A stretch of DNA of 64,000 bases from Lepiota brunneoincarnata (lineage: Eukaryota > Basidiomycota > Agaricomycetes > Agaricales > Agaricaceae): positions 248,001 to 312,000 of the forward strand of contig JAEBUN010000010.1 in the NCBI GenBank assembly GCA_023014365.1, in the 5' to 3' direction. Positions 9,561 through 21,627 of the stretch are shown here, in pieces. Position 1 is the stretch's first letter. Every line of letters starts with the position of its first letter. The translations under genes and the position numbers were made by a program. The notes below the pieces were generated by a model, which did not search any database, was not told where the DNA came from, and saw only the letters and a program-made list of their open reading frames with translations.

Positions 9561-11177
9561 ATGCCTCCAAAGAAATTCTCGGCCCAAGAATCCCCATCAC
9601 CCCCCCCTCCCAAATTGAGAAGCAGAATCTCAGGATCAGGAACCCAAAACCCAGATCCCAGGAGAAAACCTATCCCCACTCAGACACCATCCCCATTCTA
9701 TCCTCCATCCCCATTTGACTCACCTAAACCACGTGCATCAACATCTACCCAACTAGTCCCAACAACATCATCAAGTGTCTCAGCCGCATTAGCTGAAAGA
9801 CAAAGACAACGCGAAGAACAAGAAAAACGTGATATCATCGCAAACCAACTTTCCCCACTTGAACTTAAAAGACTTCAACAAGCTGTACAACAACCAAGAG
9901 AACTCATGGGTTCTGAAGAAAATCTCCTTTCAAGACACGAAGCCTACGTTGAATTCAACCGAGGAAAAACTCCCATAGATAACGATTCAGACATCTATAT
10001 AACAGATGACAACCAATCAGATTCCAATCCACAACCACCTGCATTACCCGCACCAACCATACCCTTAGCCCTACCGGCTCCCCCGTTACGACCAACACAA
10101 CCCCCATCACCACCACCGCCACTGCCACCCAGACAATTACAAATAATGGCTGCTGCAGCTACCCCAAAGGAGTTAGGACTCCTCAAACCCATCGCCTTTG
10201 ATGGAACTAGAAGACTATTCAAAGATTGGATCTTCCAATGTGAAGTTTACGTGCTCGCTAATGCAACCACTTACAACACTGACCTCGCTAGGACCCTATT
10301 TGTCCTTTTGACGATGCAATCAGGAGATGCCCGAGCCTGGGCTAGACAATACCTCCACGAGAGAAATGCCCAAACTCAACAAGGGCAACCCATAGCCATG
10401 GAATCATGGGACAACTTCACTGCTCGACTTAGGGCCGACTTCACCCCAGCAGACGAACATGTGTACGCGCATACCAGACTTCAAACCCTGCACCAAGCAG
10501 GTAAACCAATGACTGAATTCAACGCTCAGTTCAAAGAACTCGTCCGCCAATCTGGATTAAACGAAGATCGCACATTGATCGATCTATACTGCAAGGCAAT
10601 CAACCGTTGCATTGCCATGAAAATCGACGAATCGGAGAACCCTCCGACAACTATCACTGATTGGTACACCCGAGCCAATAAACTCGACAACAATTTCCGC
10701 CGAATCAATGCCCTCTACGGCACCCCCAGAAATACATTTCCCCAGAGGAACCAATACCAACCCAACCGCAGATCAAACCATCCAAACAACAACGTGCCCT
10801 ACGCACAATTCTACCAGAGGAGCAACGCTCCACGATTCACTCCACACGACCCACATGCCATGGAAGTAGACCATGTTACAATAGAAGAAGGATTCGAGGA
10901 TCCTTATCCCGAAATCCCACAACCGGAATATACCAAAGAAAACTCCGCACAAGAACCGTTGGAGTTAGATGCCGTTGTCACCGGACAACAAATGAAATCA
11001 TACCAAAACCAGGAATGCTTCCAATGTGGAGCCAAAGATCATTGGGTCAGCAAATGCCCTCAACCACCGCCAGCTAGACACTTCCCAGGAATGTGCACCA
11101 ATCCTCCTCGTCCTGCGAGAAACCCCAACCATCCCTTTCCTGGACAACAAAACACTCGTCCCGGATTTCCAAACTAG
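9561..11177 (+). CDS. gag: Gag polyprotein, element B-1
   Basis: The 538-codon frame is intact. It has a Pro/Ser-rich N-terminal third, a retrotransposon Gag core around residues 215-350 (WARQYLHERN, ESWDNFTARLRADF), and a C-terminal CCHC zinc knuckle CFQCGAKDHWVSKC near residues 489-502. Gag forms the particle shell and the knuckle binds the RNA. Pol follows in the -1 frame. The same protein is decayed in B-2, which is split by two insertions. Confidence 0.9.
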   Translation: MPPKKFSAQESPSPPPPKLRSRISGSGTQNPDPRRKPIPTQTPSPFYPPSPFDSPKPRASTSTQLVPTTSSSVSAALAERQRQREEQEKRDIIANQLSPLELKRLQQAVQQPRELMGSEENLLSRHEAYVEFNRGKTPIDNDSDIYITDDNQSDSNPQPPALPAPTIPLALPAPPLRPTQPPSPPPPLPPRQLQIMAAAATPKELGLLKPIAFDGTRRLFKDWIFQCEVYVLANATTYNTDLARTLFVLLTMQSGDARAWARQYLHERNAQTQQGQPIAMESWDNFTARLRADFTPADEHVYAHTRLQTLHQAGKPMTEFNAQFKELVRQSGLNEDRTLIDLYCKAINRCIAMKIDESENPPTTITDWYTRANKLDNNFRRINALYGTPRNTFPQRNQYQPNRRSNHPNNNVPYAQFYQRSNAPRFTPHDPHAMEVDHVTIEEGFEDPYPEIPQPEYTKENSAQEPLELDAVVTGQQMKSYQNQECFQCGAKDHWVSKCPQPPPARHFPGMCTNPPRPARNPNHPFPGQQNTRPGFPN

Positions 11178-11512
11178 AACACCCAACAATCACCGCAATG
11201 CAAGTATTCCCTTGCCATCGCAGAAGTCGCATCTCAGATGCGCCAAATGGTCGATGATCTCGATCCTGAACTCCAACAAGAACTCCACTCCACACTAGCC
11301 GAGGACCCGGAGATGCGTCCATTCCAGGATTTTTAAGAAGGAACGCTGTCAACAGATGTGCCCCTGCACGTTCCAGAACTCAGAAGGACATTTCATACTC
11401 TCACTCCCAGAAGGACATTTTCTCGATAAACTCTGTACAATTACGACTATCCCCGAATAAACGATCCCTTTTCTTACCTATCGAGATTTGGAGTGAACGG
11501 ACATCAAAACCC

Positions 11513-14500
11513 GTGGCCATCACCGCCCTGATAGATTCAGGAGCCCAAGGGAACTTCATCTCCCACAAAGTCGTTGAATGACATGGTTATCAAACCAAAT
11601 GGCTGGACCAACCAATTCCACTCAGTGACGTTGACGGAACTGATAATCAACATGGCAAGATCCATGAATACATCAAAATCAGAACCATCATTGATGGAAG
11701 AGATTGCACGCTAGAAGCGTACGTCACAAATACCGGTGAGAAAGACCTCATCATCAGATTTCCCTGGCTGGAACAATACAATCCCAACATTAACTGGAAG
11801 ACCAAGACGTTTTCTTGGAAACCACAAATCGATCACCAAGACTTTTCCAAACTCCTCAGAACCCTACGACGACCTGTCGAACTCAACTCCATTGCCATGG
11901 ACATAATGGCTGGAAAGACCTCCCCACCTGAGGAAAACCCCAAAGAATATGTCAACCTGTCAAATGTTGACCTCAACACCTTCTCTCTAGAAAGAGAAAT
12001 GAACCCCATGCTTCTAACCCCATTAGAAGTAAATGCCAAAGCGACACATGCTACAACGCTCCACAATGAGCAACATAACCCGACAAAGTCAGCAAACCAA
12101 AAAGGAAAACAACCAGAATCAAACAAGGAACCACCCGAGATCCCTCGGAGATTCGCCCGATGGGCAAAAATATTCAACAAAAAAGCCTCCGAACAATTCC
12201 CACCATCAAGAACATTCGATCACGAAATCAAACTAAAGCCGACATTCGAAGCAAAATCAATGAAACCCTATCAAGTGGCACCTGCCGAAGAAAAAGCGCT
12301 GAAAGAATTCATAGACGAAAACCTCCGAAAAGGCTACATCTGCCCTTCGAAATCCCCTATGGCATCACCCTTCTTTTTCATTGCCAAGAAAGGAGGAGAC
12401 CTCCGACCCTGCCAAGACTATCGTTATCTAAACGATCATACTGTCAAAAATGCCTACCCAATCCCCATGATTTCCTCTATCATGGATAAACTCAAAGGAG
12501 CTAAGTATTTCACTAAGCTCAACATCCGCCTAGGATACAATAACATCAGAATCAAAGATGGTGATCAATGGAAAGCAGCGTTCAAGACTCCCATGGGTCT
12601 TTTTGAACCGACTGTTATGTTTTTTGGACTCTGCAATAGTCCCGCGACATTCCAACATATGATGGACACATTATTCTCTGAAATAATGGAGAAAGGAGGA
12701 ATCATCATCTACATGGATGATATCCTAATCTACGGTAAAACCCAGGAAGAAACCGACCGACTTACAGAAAAAGTACTGCAAATCCTGCAGGAAAACAACC
12801 TCTACCTCAAAACGGAGAAATGCGAGTTCAACAAACAACGACTCAAATACCTCAGCATGATCATCACACCAGACGAGATCAAGATGGATCCCGGAAAACT
12901 CAAGGGAATAGAAGATTGGCCAGTGCCAAAAACAGTCCGACACATTCGGAAATTCATCGGATTCTGTAACTTCTACTGGAAGTTCATCCACAACTACTCC
13001 CACCACACCAAACCCCTGAACCAACTCCTTTCCAAATCAAACAAATTCGAATGGAAAGAAGAACAACAGAAAGCGTTCGAGATGCTCAAGAATGAGTTCC
13101 TAAAGGAACTGGTACTCCTCATGCCCGACTCCACAAAACCCTTCGAAATAGAAGCTGATGCTTCTAAATTTGCATCAGGAGCTGTCCTATATCAACACAA
13201 CATCAACAGAATACAGAAACCCGTATCATTCTATTCAAAGACGTTCGGACCAGCGGAACAAAACTACAATATCTACGACAGGGAACTTCTTGCAATTATC
13301 TGAGCCCTCGAAGAATGGCGCCATTACCTCCTTGGCAGCCCCCATACTGTCCGTATCAGAACGGATCACCAAAACCTAACATACTGGCATAAACCCCAGA
13401 AAATCAACCGCCAACAAGCATGATAGGTCCAGACCCTCGCTGACTACAACTTTAAATTAGAACACATCCCAGGATCAAAGATCCCTGCACCAGACGCCCT
13501 ATCAAGACGTCCAGACCACATCCCTGATGAGGATAACGATAACGAAGACATCACCATGCTCCCAAACAACCTCTTTGTCGCCACTGCTGACATGAAAGAC
13601 CAAAACCTGATCACAATACTCCCAGAACACCTCTTTATCGCCACCATCGATATGGAACTCCAAGAAAGAATCACGGAATCACCCAAATACGACGCTAGAA
13701 CCACCGAAGTGTTCAAACTCCTAAAAGAAACCCACCCTAACGCCACCGATAAGGACTTCGGAACAGTTCCGACCTCAAATGGTCCACTCCTCACATTCCA
13801 AGAACGTGTCATTATTCCAGAAGACCTCCAACTCAGACGTGATGTCATCGCAAGATACCACGACCACCCTACACATGGCCACCCTGGAGAACAGGAAACA
13901 TACCGCCTGGCCGAGAAAGAAGTATATTGGCCAGGAATGTCAACATTCATAAAGAACTACGTCAAAGGCTGCCTAGAGTGTCAGCAACACAAAATCATAC
14001 ACAGACCGGATCGCGCACCAACTCAACCAATCCCACCATCATCTTCCAAACGCCCATTTGCACAGATCTCATGGGATCTTATCACCAGTCTACCACCTAG
14101 CACCGGTCACAATGCGATACTGTCTGTGGTGGACCATGGCCTTACAAAGGGGGTAATTTTCATCCCAACCTCAGATCAATCAAACGCCGACGACATCAGA
14201 CGACTATTAATAGAAAAAGTCTTCACCAGATTCAGACTACCTGACAAAATCATATCAGATTGAGACCCCAGATTCGCTGCCAACTCCTTCCGACAACTAG
14301 CCAAATGATTAAACATACAACAGGCATTCTCAACTGCATACCATCCCCAGACAGATGGTTCCACCAAACGATACAATCAGGAAATCGAAACCTACCTTGC
14401 CATATACTGCACCAGAAACCCTCTTGACTGGTCAGAAACTCTCCCTATCACCGAGTTCGCACACAACTCCAAAATACATGCCTCAAGGCAGAAATCCCCA

Positions 14501-15173
14501 TTTGAACTAATCATGGGATACAACCCCCCACCAATACCCACTGGTAATGGAAACATCAAACTTTCCATCAGTAGATGAATGCATCAGACTCCTTGATGAT
14601 GCCAGAAAAGAAGCACACGCAGCACATCAACTCTCCACCGATATTATGAAACAAAGAACCAGAAGAACCGTGAAACCCCTTGAAACACATCAAAAAGTAT
14701 GGCTAGAAGCCAAGAACCTCAAACTTCCCTTCATTTCCGACAAAATATCCCCAAAACGACTAGGACCCTTCCTTATCACAGAAGTCTTATTGCCACTCAC
14801 CTACAAGCTAAAACTTCCGATCAAATGGAAGATACACCCAATATTCCACAGAAACCTTCTAACTCCATACACCAAAACAGAAGCATATGGATCTCATCCG
14901 ACTCCACCACCACCAGACATTATCAATGAAGAAGAGGAATACAAAATAGAAGCTATTCTAAATCACCGCCAACACTGCGGAAAACTCCAATACTATGTCA
15001 AATGGAAAGGATACTCCCACATGGAGAACGAATGGATCACCAATGAAACACTTCATACAAATGCCAAAGAATACTTAACCGAGTATAAAGAAGCTTATGG
15101 AATCCTCCAGAAAGAACAGGAACCCACCAGAACCAACCAAAGACAACTTCGCTCCCACACCAAACGTACTTAA
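11513..15173 (+). pseudogene. pol: Pol polyprotein, element B-1 (decayed)
   Basis: Domains in order: aspartic protease with IDSGAQGNF near 11529; reverse transcriptase with the IIIYMDDILIYG catalytic motif near 12705; RNase H (EIEADASKFASGAVL near 13150); integrase with the H-H-C-C zinc site (13860-13990) and a D,D-x-E core; C-terminal chromodomain (about 14935-15100). Nonsense codons: TGA at 11579, 13301, 13421, 14261 and 14306 and TAG at 13424; a 1-bp insertion near 14540 shifts the frame. The integrase residue expected to be the catalytic Glu (TER motif) is Lys at 14366-14368. The frame starts in -1 relative to gag. Not functional. Confidence 0.9.
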
Positions 15174-15176
15174 AAG

Positions 15177-17590
15177 ATGCCCATGAACCTTGACCTCACT
15201 CACCCCCAAACTACTCCCCCTTTTTCAACAACACCTTCACCAACCTCCTCATCATCCTCCGTCGTCATTATAAACAATGCAAATGTCGAACATACTACAC
15301 TTCAAACAACTCCCATTCTGGCCCCGTCTCCCTACACCCCCTCTCACACCTTCGCCGCAACATACGCTGATACGCCAATTTCACGCCTATACATGAATTC
15401 CGTACTCCGGAACGATTCTCTACATAGAATCATTGGCTATATCATTAAAGAACTCTATAGAGGATTGGTACTATGTCCCGTAGTAGCCAGTTCGACCGAA
15501 TTGAGGATATTCGAGCCTTGGAAGTGTTCAAACCAGTTCATTATCACTAAGCTTAGTGAACCAAACTGTCGGAACGCTTTCCAGAGGGATTCAGGACTCT
15601 ACATAGTCTATCAAGTATACTCCGGTCGCATCAAGGGACCTTACGAGCAGTTTTCTGATGAACCCGGATGCGTTTGAATATAAAGAATGTACCTAGTGGC
15701 TGTCGCAGGAGTATTACGTCGAAAGCGAGCCCAATAATGATGACCGGACCACGGAACGGAACGTTCAACGTTTGGGAGGCGACACCCGATGCCCAAAACC
15801 CTAGAAATATCAAAGACTCCTAATTAACAAGTGCTTTGTGGGTCCCAGCACCTCGGCCTATTGCTTAACTGAGATTAATTACAACGGATCAAGGGACTGT
15901 CCATCCGCTATACATTCCGATCATAATTGATCCAGAGTCTTAACGCGCTCGCGTGGACGCAGAATAATGCAGACGAGCACGAAACACGTCTGGCTGGATT
16001 GCCATTCGTTAATCAGAGAAAAACCCATAACCCAGGGCAAGGTAGAAATGCTGCCGAACCTTCCAAAATGTTCTACAGTGCCTGTAACAATTAAGCTTAT
16101 TGTTTTCTATTTCATATTTACTATCTCTCGTATGTATCTAAACAATATAAATACGGTCGCACTTGTTCGTGGAGAAGCAAGAGGTCTCACCCCCGCTTCC
16201 ACACGCAAGTCTGCGAGCCGTGATCAAGAACGGTTTCAGAGGGCTATTTAGTGTGCGTCGTTAAGTGTGAATTCTTCGGTCGTCGACCAACCCAGAGACA
16301 GAGACAGAGACCAGAGTTCAGAGTTTAGAGTTCCAGAGTGCTAGAGACAGAGACAGAGACAGAGACCAGAGACCAGAGACTAGAGACCCCGCGCTTTGAA
16401 TTGACAGGGATTGTCCTTTCATTGTTGCACCGTACAGCTAAGATAACTTCAACGGCTGTTCGTTAACCTCTAAAACACTACTCTCTTGAATTTCGCTGTC
16501 AGAACGCACCCCCAGAACACCCTAAAAGACGAAACTGTTCCTTATCTATCTCATTCCACTTGTATTAGCTTAAGCTTATCGAATTTCGGCTAAGCTTAGT
16601 GAAAACAAGCCCACTATCCATATTAAAACATACGAACGTTTCTACCTTTTCAACGCTTCCCTCAGGGACGAGACCCCCAACCCCAACGACACTCCAGAAC
16701 CAACAGCCACCCCAGCCACCTCCCTTAGATACCATACAGCTGGAGTATGATCATATGGACCAGATCACCCTTCTGACGGAGATCTGCGCGAGGCTGCCAC
16801 CGACGGAGCCTTTATGACTAAATTGGAACACACTTCAATTTCAGAATACGACCGACAGCTCTGGTACGACTATACCCACCATGTATGACAGACTAAGGCT
16901 CTTGCTACTGCGTACAATATGCAACGCGCCTGGGCAGAATCACTCGAGTGACTTCTCTGCTCAAGATTGGGCCTCATGTCCGAGGTGTCAAAGAACCTAC
17001 CCAAACGAGATGAGGTACATACCTCGCAGCCCCCCACCACAACCATCCCCACCACTACCACGACGACCACTGCCGCTATCATCACCACCATCCCCAACAA
17101 GGGAAGAAAGCCCACCAGTGTCAGAAATCCCTTCAGACTTCTCACCCCCACCAAAGACACCACCCACACCGTCGCCAGTAACAACGTCCCGGTTCGGAAC
17201 TCCCCCAATCCCATTCACCCACAAACCAACCCCCGAACCACCGACAGATCAGTCTGCATCCAATGCAGACACACAGGACACTGGGCCATGGATTGCCCCC
17301 AATTTGCCTGCCTCGGATGCAAGCAATATGCCCCAGGGCACTACTCATACGACTGCATCAAATATAGATGCCCCCATTGCGCTGTCTTCCAACCGCGCCA
17401 TAAACGGACCAAATGCCCAAGTCAAAAGACCCGACACGCCCCCTACTCCAGAAATCCTACAACCCATCCCTCGACCATTCCCACAACTCACCATCAATAC
17501 ATCGACCTCACTCATGACGATTACTACGAGGAATGCTACGATGACATGGCCGAATCAAACATCACAGGAGAACCATGCAGTTCCTTCTGA
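15177..17590 (+). pseudogene. ORF3, post-pol zinc-knuckle protein, element B-1 (broken)
   Basis: An extra frame follows pol directly. It is Ser/Thr/Pro-rich and ends with three tandem zinc knuckles: CIQCRHTGHWAMDC, CLGCKQYAPGHYSYDC and CPHCAVFQPRHKRTKC (17257-17430), then a tail ending AESNITGEP. It is split by the family C LTR (15368-16652) and has two CGA-to-TGA stops (16886, 16949). The same protein is found in B-2 and, with two knuckles and the same AESNITGEP tail, in element A. Likely a second nucleic-acid-binding protein. It is not part of the usual gag-pol set. Confidence 0.6.
15368..16652 (+). repeat. solo LTR, family C, inserted in ORF3 of B-1
   Basis: The 1285-bp unit starts TGATACG and ends CTTTTCA, flanked by ACGC on both sides (15364-15367 and 16653-16656). 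Comparison with the uninterrupted B-2 copy (near 36915-36960) shows exactly where it entered. It contains a TATAAATA-type promoter near 16146 and a CAGAGA/GAGACC simple repeat near 16300-16390. It is the only other copy of the unit at 1148-3154. Confidence 0.8.
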
Positions 17591-17834
17591 AGCAAACCAA
17601 ATCACCCCACCAGAAGAAAGGATCGAAAGTCCCCATTTCAGACGCCTTCTATATGACATCTTTTACCCAGGACAACCCCCATCCCCAGAAACCGCCACTA
17701 TACTCGATCTTCACAGAACTCCCACTCCCACCTTCTCCCCCGTCATTCCCCCCAGACCAGACTCCACTGACCCACCACAGATCAATTACTATGAACCAAA
17801 TTACCTAGCTGAGTATCCGGAAGAAGGAAACTAA
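16881..17834 (+). CDS. ORF4, frame overlapping ORF3 and extending to the 3' LTR, B-1
   Basis: This frame is open in +1 relative to ORF3 and continues 244 bases past the ORF3 stop, ending 37 bases before the 3' LTR. The non-overlapping tail (from 17591) is conserved in B-2 (37864-38114) with mostly conservative or silent differences and has a recognisable block LLYDIFYPGQPPSPET. The overlapping part is Pro-rich and could be a by-product of base composition. The tail is probably real coding, reached either by its own start or by frameshift or splicing from ORF3. Function unknown. Confidence 0.45.
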   Translation: MYDRLRLLLLRTICNAPGQNHSSDFSAQDWASCPRCQRTYPNEMRYIPRSPPPQPSPPLPRRPLPLSSPPSPTREESPPVSEIPSDFSPPPKTPPTPSPVTTSRFGTPPIPFTHKPTPEPPTDQSASNADTQDTGPWIAPNLPASDASNMPQGTTHTTASNIDAPIALSSNRAINGPNAQVKRPDTPPTPEILQPIPRPFPQLTINTSTSLMTITTRNATMTWPNQTSQENHAVPSEANQITPPEERIESPHFRRLLYDIFYPGQPPSPETATILDLHRTPTPTFSPVIPPRPDSTDPPQINYYEPNYLAEYPEEGN

Positions 17835-17871
17835 TGAGTTGTATGGAAAACAACTCTAGAAATGGACCTAA

Positions 17872-18257
17872 TGTTATCAGAAGCCACATCAGAAGGACGA
17901 TTACTTTTAGTTCACATTCCCATGTCACTATGAAACTATCAGTAGTGTACATCAGAAAGACTATTCTTAGTATACACCTCATATTTCTTATCTCTGACTC
18001 ATAGTTACCCTGGTCCGAACTATTATAGTAGGAGTACAGCCACACTTAGGAGTATATAAGGATACAGTACAATACCTTGTATCCTTATCTTAGTGTTATA
18101 CAGTTCTTGCCTCCTATATCTCTTTGCCCTTAAAACCGGCTGGACTATAGTGCTCTGTCGTCTCCAAGTCACGCCTAGTAGGACAAGACCAAGTCTGTAT
18201 AGACATCTTGCCACAAACGCCGTGCTACTCAAGAGCGAACCCCTAACCCGGGTAACA
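17872..18257 (+). repeat. 3' LTR of element B-1
   Basis: It is 386 bp and nearly identical to the 5' LTR (8804-9189), followed by the TSD GATAT. Only a few substitutions separate the two LTRs, so the element is not ancient despite its stops. Confidence 0.95.
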
Positions 18258-18453
18258 GATATAGGCACTCATAGTTGCCAGGTAGCGATTGGTGCAAGTT
18301 TCAGTGATTGTGTGTGAGGTCGCATACTGTATGGCTATAGAAAGAAGGAGCGTACTTCTTACAATAAGCTGCTTGATTTTGGAGAAATCCTCCAGTCTAG
18401 CAGGGTATGCCCACATTCTCATCAGAGCAACAGGCAGATCAAACTCTATGCAG
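18258..18453 (-). pseudogene. Plavaka-type transposase, piece 3 of 4
   Basis: Read on the minus strand this 196-bp piece encodes IEFDLPVALMRMWAY..., a segment that in Plavaka transposases directly follows the HGKLKADQW motif. Its left neighbour in the protein is at the end of piece 2 (19152 onward) and its right neighbour is piece 4 (8803 downward). It is bounded by the TSD of the solo family A LTR (TGCAG) and the TSD of B-1 (GATAT). Confidence 0.7.
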
Positions 18454-19151
18454 TGTTATGAACAGTCCAGACCGGGAGGAACAAGAACTATTGTTCGACT
18501 TTACAAGATGGGTACAGGAGACTACAGACCAATTACGGGCACAAGAATACGAAGACGAGGAAGGGGAATATTACACCGCCATGCAGGACCTGGCGAGAGA
18601 AGCAGGAATGGAGATAACCTTGGAGGATATATTGGAATACCCCGAGGACGAGGAAGATAACCATGGATCAACCGACCCAACCTCCGATACGGATGGAAGC
18701 ACTGAGAGAATGGAGAGCGAGAATGGAGAGGATTCCATGGAGATACAATCGGGAGAAGAAGATTATGAGTCAGAGGAAAGCAATGGAACATCGCACAGCA
18801 GTAGCAAGAGTACTGACTCATTGTAATATAAATAACACTAGGATGCCATCAGCCAGGATGTGCATCATGGTCAGGACTGCGCACGACCAGTAGAACAGCC
18901 AAGTAACCTATAACAAGTATATAGCACCTCATAGGTATATAAGGCCTGTACAAGTAGAGATTAAAGCCCTAAGCTTTAATCTTGTTAACAGCGGTCGTTT
19001 ACCTCTCTGCCTTAACTTGGCGTCTTCCCTCGTTATCTCATTGAGCGCGATCCACTAAGCTCTATAAGGCCAACCGTCTCGGACACCTTGTAGAGTGATT
19101 GAAGGCCGTCTCCAGTTATCCTCGGATACAGAAGGAGCACGGATCATAACA
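18454..19151 (+). repeat. solo LTR, family A, copy 2
   Basis: The 698-bp unit starts TGTTATGA and ends TCATAACA, with the 5-bp duplication TGCAG at 18449-18453 and 19152-19156. It is closer to solo copy 1 than to the LTRs of the young element (shared silent differences). It cuts the transposase gene between the KLKADEW block and the IEFDLPVAL block. Confidence 0.93.
18458..18826 (+). CDS. LTR-embedded acidic protein domain, copy in solo LTR 2
   Basis: Same 122-codon frame as at 1513-1881, intact, with the ATG four bases inside the LTR. Only a few codons in the acidic tail differ. An orphan of ORF4; whether it is transcribed is unknown. Confidence 0.5.
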   Translation: MNSPDREEQELLFDFTRWVQETTDQLRAQEYEDEEGEYYTAMQDLAREAGMEITLEDILEYPEDEEDNHGSTDPTSDTDGSTERMESENGEDSMEIQSGEEDYESEESNGTSHSSSKSTDSL

Positions 19152-21145
19152 TGCAGGTTCACCACTCGTCAGCCTTGAGTTTACTGTGTCTGGTAGTACC
19201 AAAGTTGGAGGGGGGACATGTTTTCCAGGTAGGGTGTAAGATGGACGTAATACTCTGTTGGATTTGCAGGAGATCAGATGATGAGATGAAAGGACTGGAG
19301 GTGGTTAATTCTTCCGACTCTTCATCCTTGTTGAGACTGAAAGTAGGCAGGTCATGGTCATCATTGTTCATGTGATCTTCTAGACCAGCGGGGGGTGAGA
19401 TGGGTTGAGTTATACCCCACTGGATATCAATAAGGGGTGCAGGTGCACTGTGAGAGGACACTTACAAGGAGTGCAGAAACAAAGTGAAGCTTCTTGATCT
19501 GCCTAGAGTTTTGATGAATCTGAACTCCATGCTCCTGGCACAGTGTACGAAGTACAGGGATCAAGAGATGGTGGAGCACCACTGAAGTTGGATTGCGTTG
19601 AAGAACCTGATGGCCACACACAAGTTCCTTTTCTTGAGGTTTTCTATGTAGAAGATTGTCATTGTCATCTGTTGGAAGATGTTAGGGCAACCTGGGAGGG
19701 CCTCAACAGCTTAGGGGGAGCTGAGGGGACACTGCAGGGGTATCCTAAGTCTTATTAATCTGTGAGTTAAGTACAGGACACATACCTGCAGGGGTATCCT
19801 AAGAGAATAGGATAGAGAAACCCCTGCAGGCGAAACTATGTATATACATGACTTATATAATCAATATGAGTTGAACCAAACCTGGCTGTGGTGTCCGGGT
19901 GGTACACAAAGGGCAATCATGGTTGAAACCAATGTGAGGAGCGAGGGTGGCTGTCTAGGATCTACAGGAATAAAGGAGGGCAGAAGGAGGTTGAGGAAAG
20001 TGTGGAGAGTGAAGGAAAAGGTTCATCTGGTCAATGAGGGGACATCCAGGGTATTTGGCCTGTGTATGGGGCTTAGGCGTTTAAAAGGGGGAATATACAG
20101 TGTGTTGGGAGTGTTGCTGGGGTGTTTGGGGTGTCCCCTTACAGAAGAGGTTCCTCCCAATTGATTCCAATGATGACATGGAAGTGATGTTTAACAAGCC
20201 CAAGGAAAAGGTTATGCATGCCATCAATGACTACATACCTTGTAGGATTCCAATAGGGTAACCGGAGGAGTTCTGTCCATTGTACACCATTCTGTTTGTA
20301 CAGTTTGGCATGACGAGATTTGCTGGGTGTATCATGCCATGCAATTGCAGCATCCTGGAACTCAGTTAAGTTCACAGGTTGCCAAGCTTTTGTCATCCAG
20401 TCAGTGTTATTTATGTCCTTCTTGAGGAGATGGCAAAGGCTGCAAAAATGAGTGGCAGAATGACTGGCACATCCTGAGATTTTGTGTGACCCTGGTAGAT
20501 CATTGACATTTGGTATGACAGCTTCCCATGAGCAGTGTCCCTCTGGGTGCTTATATGTTCGACTGAACCATGTGCCTTCAATGTAGCAGGTAATTAAGGT
20601 GTTGACTAATTCTCCCAGGTATGAATTGAGCCCATCATCGGAGGGTTGCCTGGGTCCAGGAACAATGCTAATGAGATATATGTTCTCAGGCTTGTAGCAG
20701 AGTTCAGGGGGCAAACTGAGGCAGACCATGGCAAAGATCCTGCAAGAGACCGATTTCCCTGCAGCTTTATTATGAAATGGATTGAAGGCATCATAACTTA
20801 GACTCCAGACAGTTCGAATCTTGCCTTCACAGTCAACAACAATGTTGCCCTGGTGATCACGGAACTCTCAAACTCCTTGGCTCTGCATGATGTTGTGAAT
20901 GGTTGTGCCTTGTGTTAGAGGGCGGTTTGTGGCCCAGATAGCAGCCTCAATGCCAGGGCGAGTGTAGAATGAGGCAAGAAAAGTAGTGAAGCTCTGTATC
21001 GTATAGGGACGGATTAGAACTTGGACACTGAAACCATCATGAACTCCAAGCTTGCAAAGCCTTGCTCCACAAGGCTGACAGCCAGGAAATCGAACAAAGG
21101 TACATTGAGATGGGTAGATCAGGTAATCGCCCTGAGTGAGGGGGG
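19152..21145 (-). pseudogene. Plavaka-type transposase, piece 2 of 4 (core)
   Basis: From 21145 downward the minus strand encodes a Cys-containing stretch (FVRFPGCQPCGARLC), AIWATNRPLTQG, then YLISIVPGPRQPS, FSRTYKHPEGHC and the hallmark block LRLPYWNPTRYVVIDGMHNL (near 20195-20260) followed by LGLVKHHFHVIIGINW. After introns comes PPSNFGTTRHSKLKADEW (near 19160-19210). These are signature blocks of the Plavaka transposase family. One clear stop (in GV*EF near 20866) and frame breaks show decay. It is bounded by the B-2 TSD (GGGGG) and the solo LTR TSD (TGCAG). Confidence 0.8.
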
Positions 21146-21529
21146 TGTTATCAGAAGTCTTATCAGAAGGATGGTTATTTTTAGCTACATTCCCATGTCA
21201 TTATGAAACCATCAGTAGTGTACATCAGAAGGACTATTATTACCATATGCCTCATGTTTCTTATCTATGACTCATAGTTACCTTGGTCCAGATTATTATA
21301 GTAGGAGTACAGCCACACTTAGAAGTATATAAGGATACAGTACAATACCTTGTATCCTTATCTTAGTGTTATAAAGTTCTTGCCTCCTATACTTCTTTGC
21401 CATAAACCGGCTGGACTTATAGTGCTCTGTCATCTCTAAGTCATGCTCAGTAGGGTAGGACCAAGTCTGTATAGACATCCTGTGTCAAACCCTGTCCTAC
21501 TCAAGAGTGAACCCCTAACCCAGGTAACA
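21146..21529 (+). repeat. 5' LTR of element B-2
   Basis: 384 bp, TGTTATCAGAAG...CCAGGTAACA, with the same TATA box, inverted repeat and primer sequence as the B-1 LTR; the self-complementary site follows at 21531-21542. Confidence 0.95.
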
Positions 21530-21627
21530 AAACACTAAGATACTCTGCTGCTTATCTCTTGCTTGCCCTCTACTCTGCTTTGCTCTGCCGACATACTGAA
21601 CGTGTTGAGGTACCCTGGTCATTCAAA

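Larger units (their letters stand above)
8804..18257 (+). mobile_element. Ty3/gypsy chromovirus, element B-1 (decayed, full length)
   Basis: Two LTRs of 386 bp (8804-9189 and 17872-18257) bound an internal region with a pre-gag frame, gag, pol ending in a chromodomain, and the ORF3/ORF4 pair. The 5-bp target duplication GATAT is intact (8799-8803, 18258-18262), so the element is structurally complete. It sits inside a Plavaka transposase gene. Pol and ORF3 are broken by CGA-to-TGA nonsense changes and one 1-bp frameshift near 14540, and a 1.3 kb family C LTR (15368-16652) has inserted into ORF3. The domain order PR-RT-RH-IN-chromodomain, the TG..CA LTR ends and the self-complementary primer site place it in the Tf1/sushi group. 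Confidence 0.95.
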
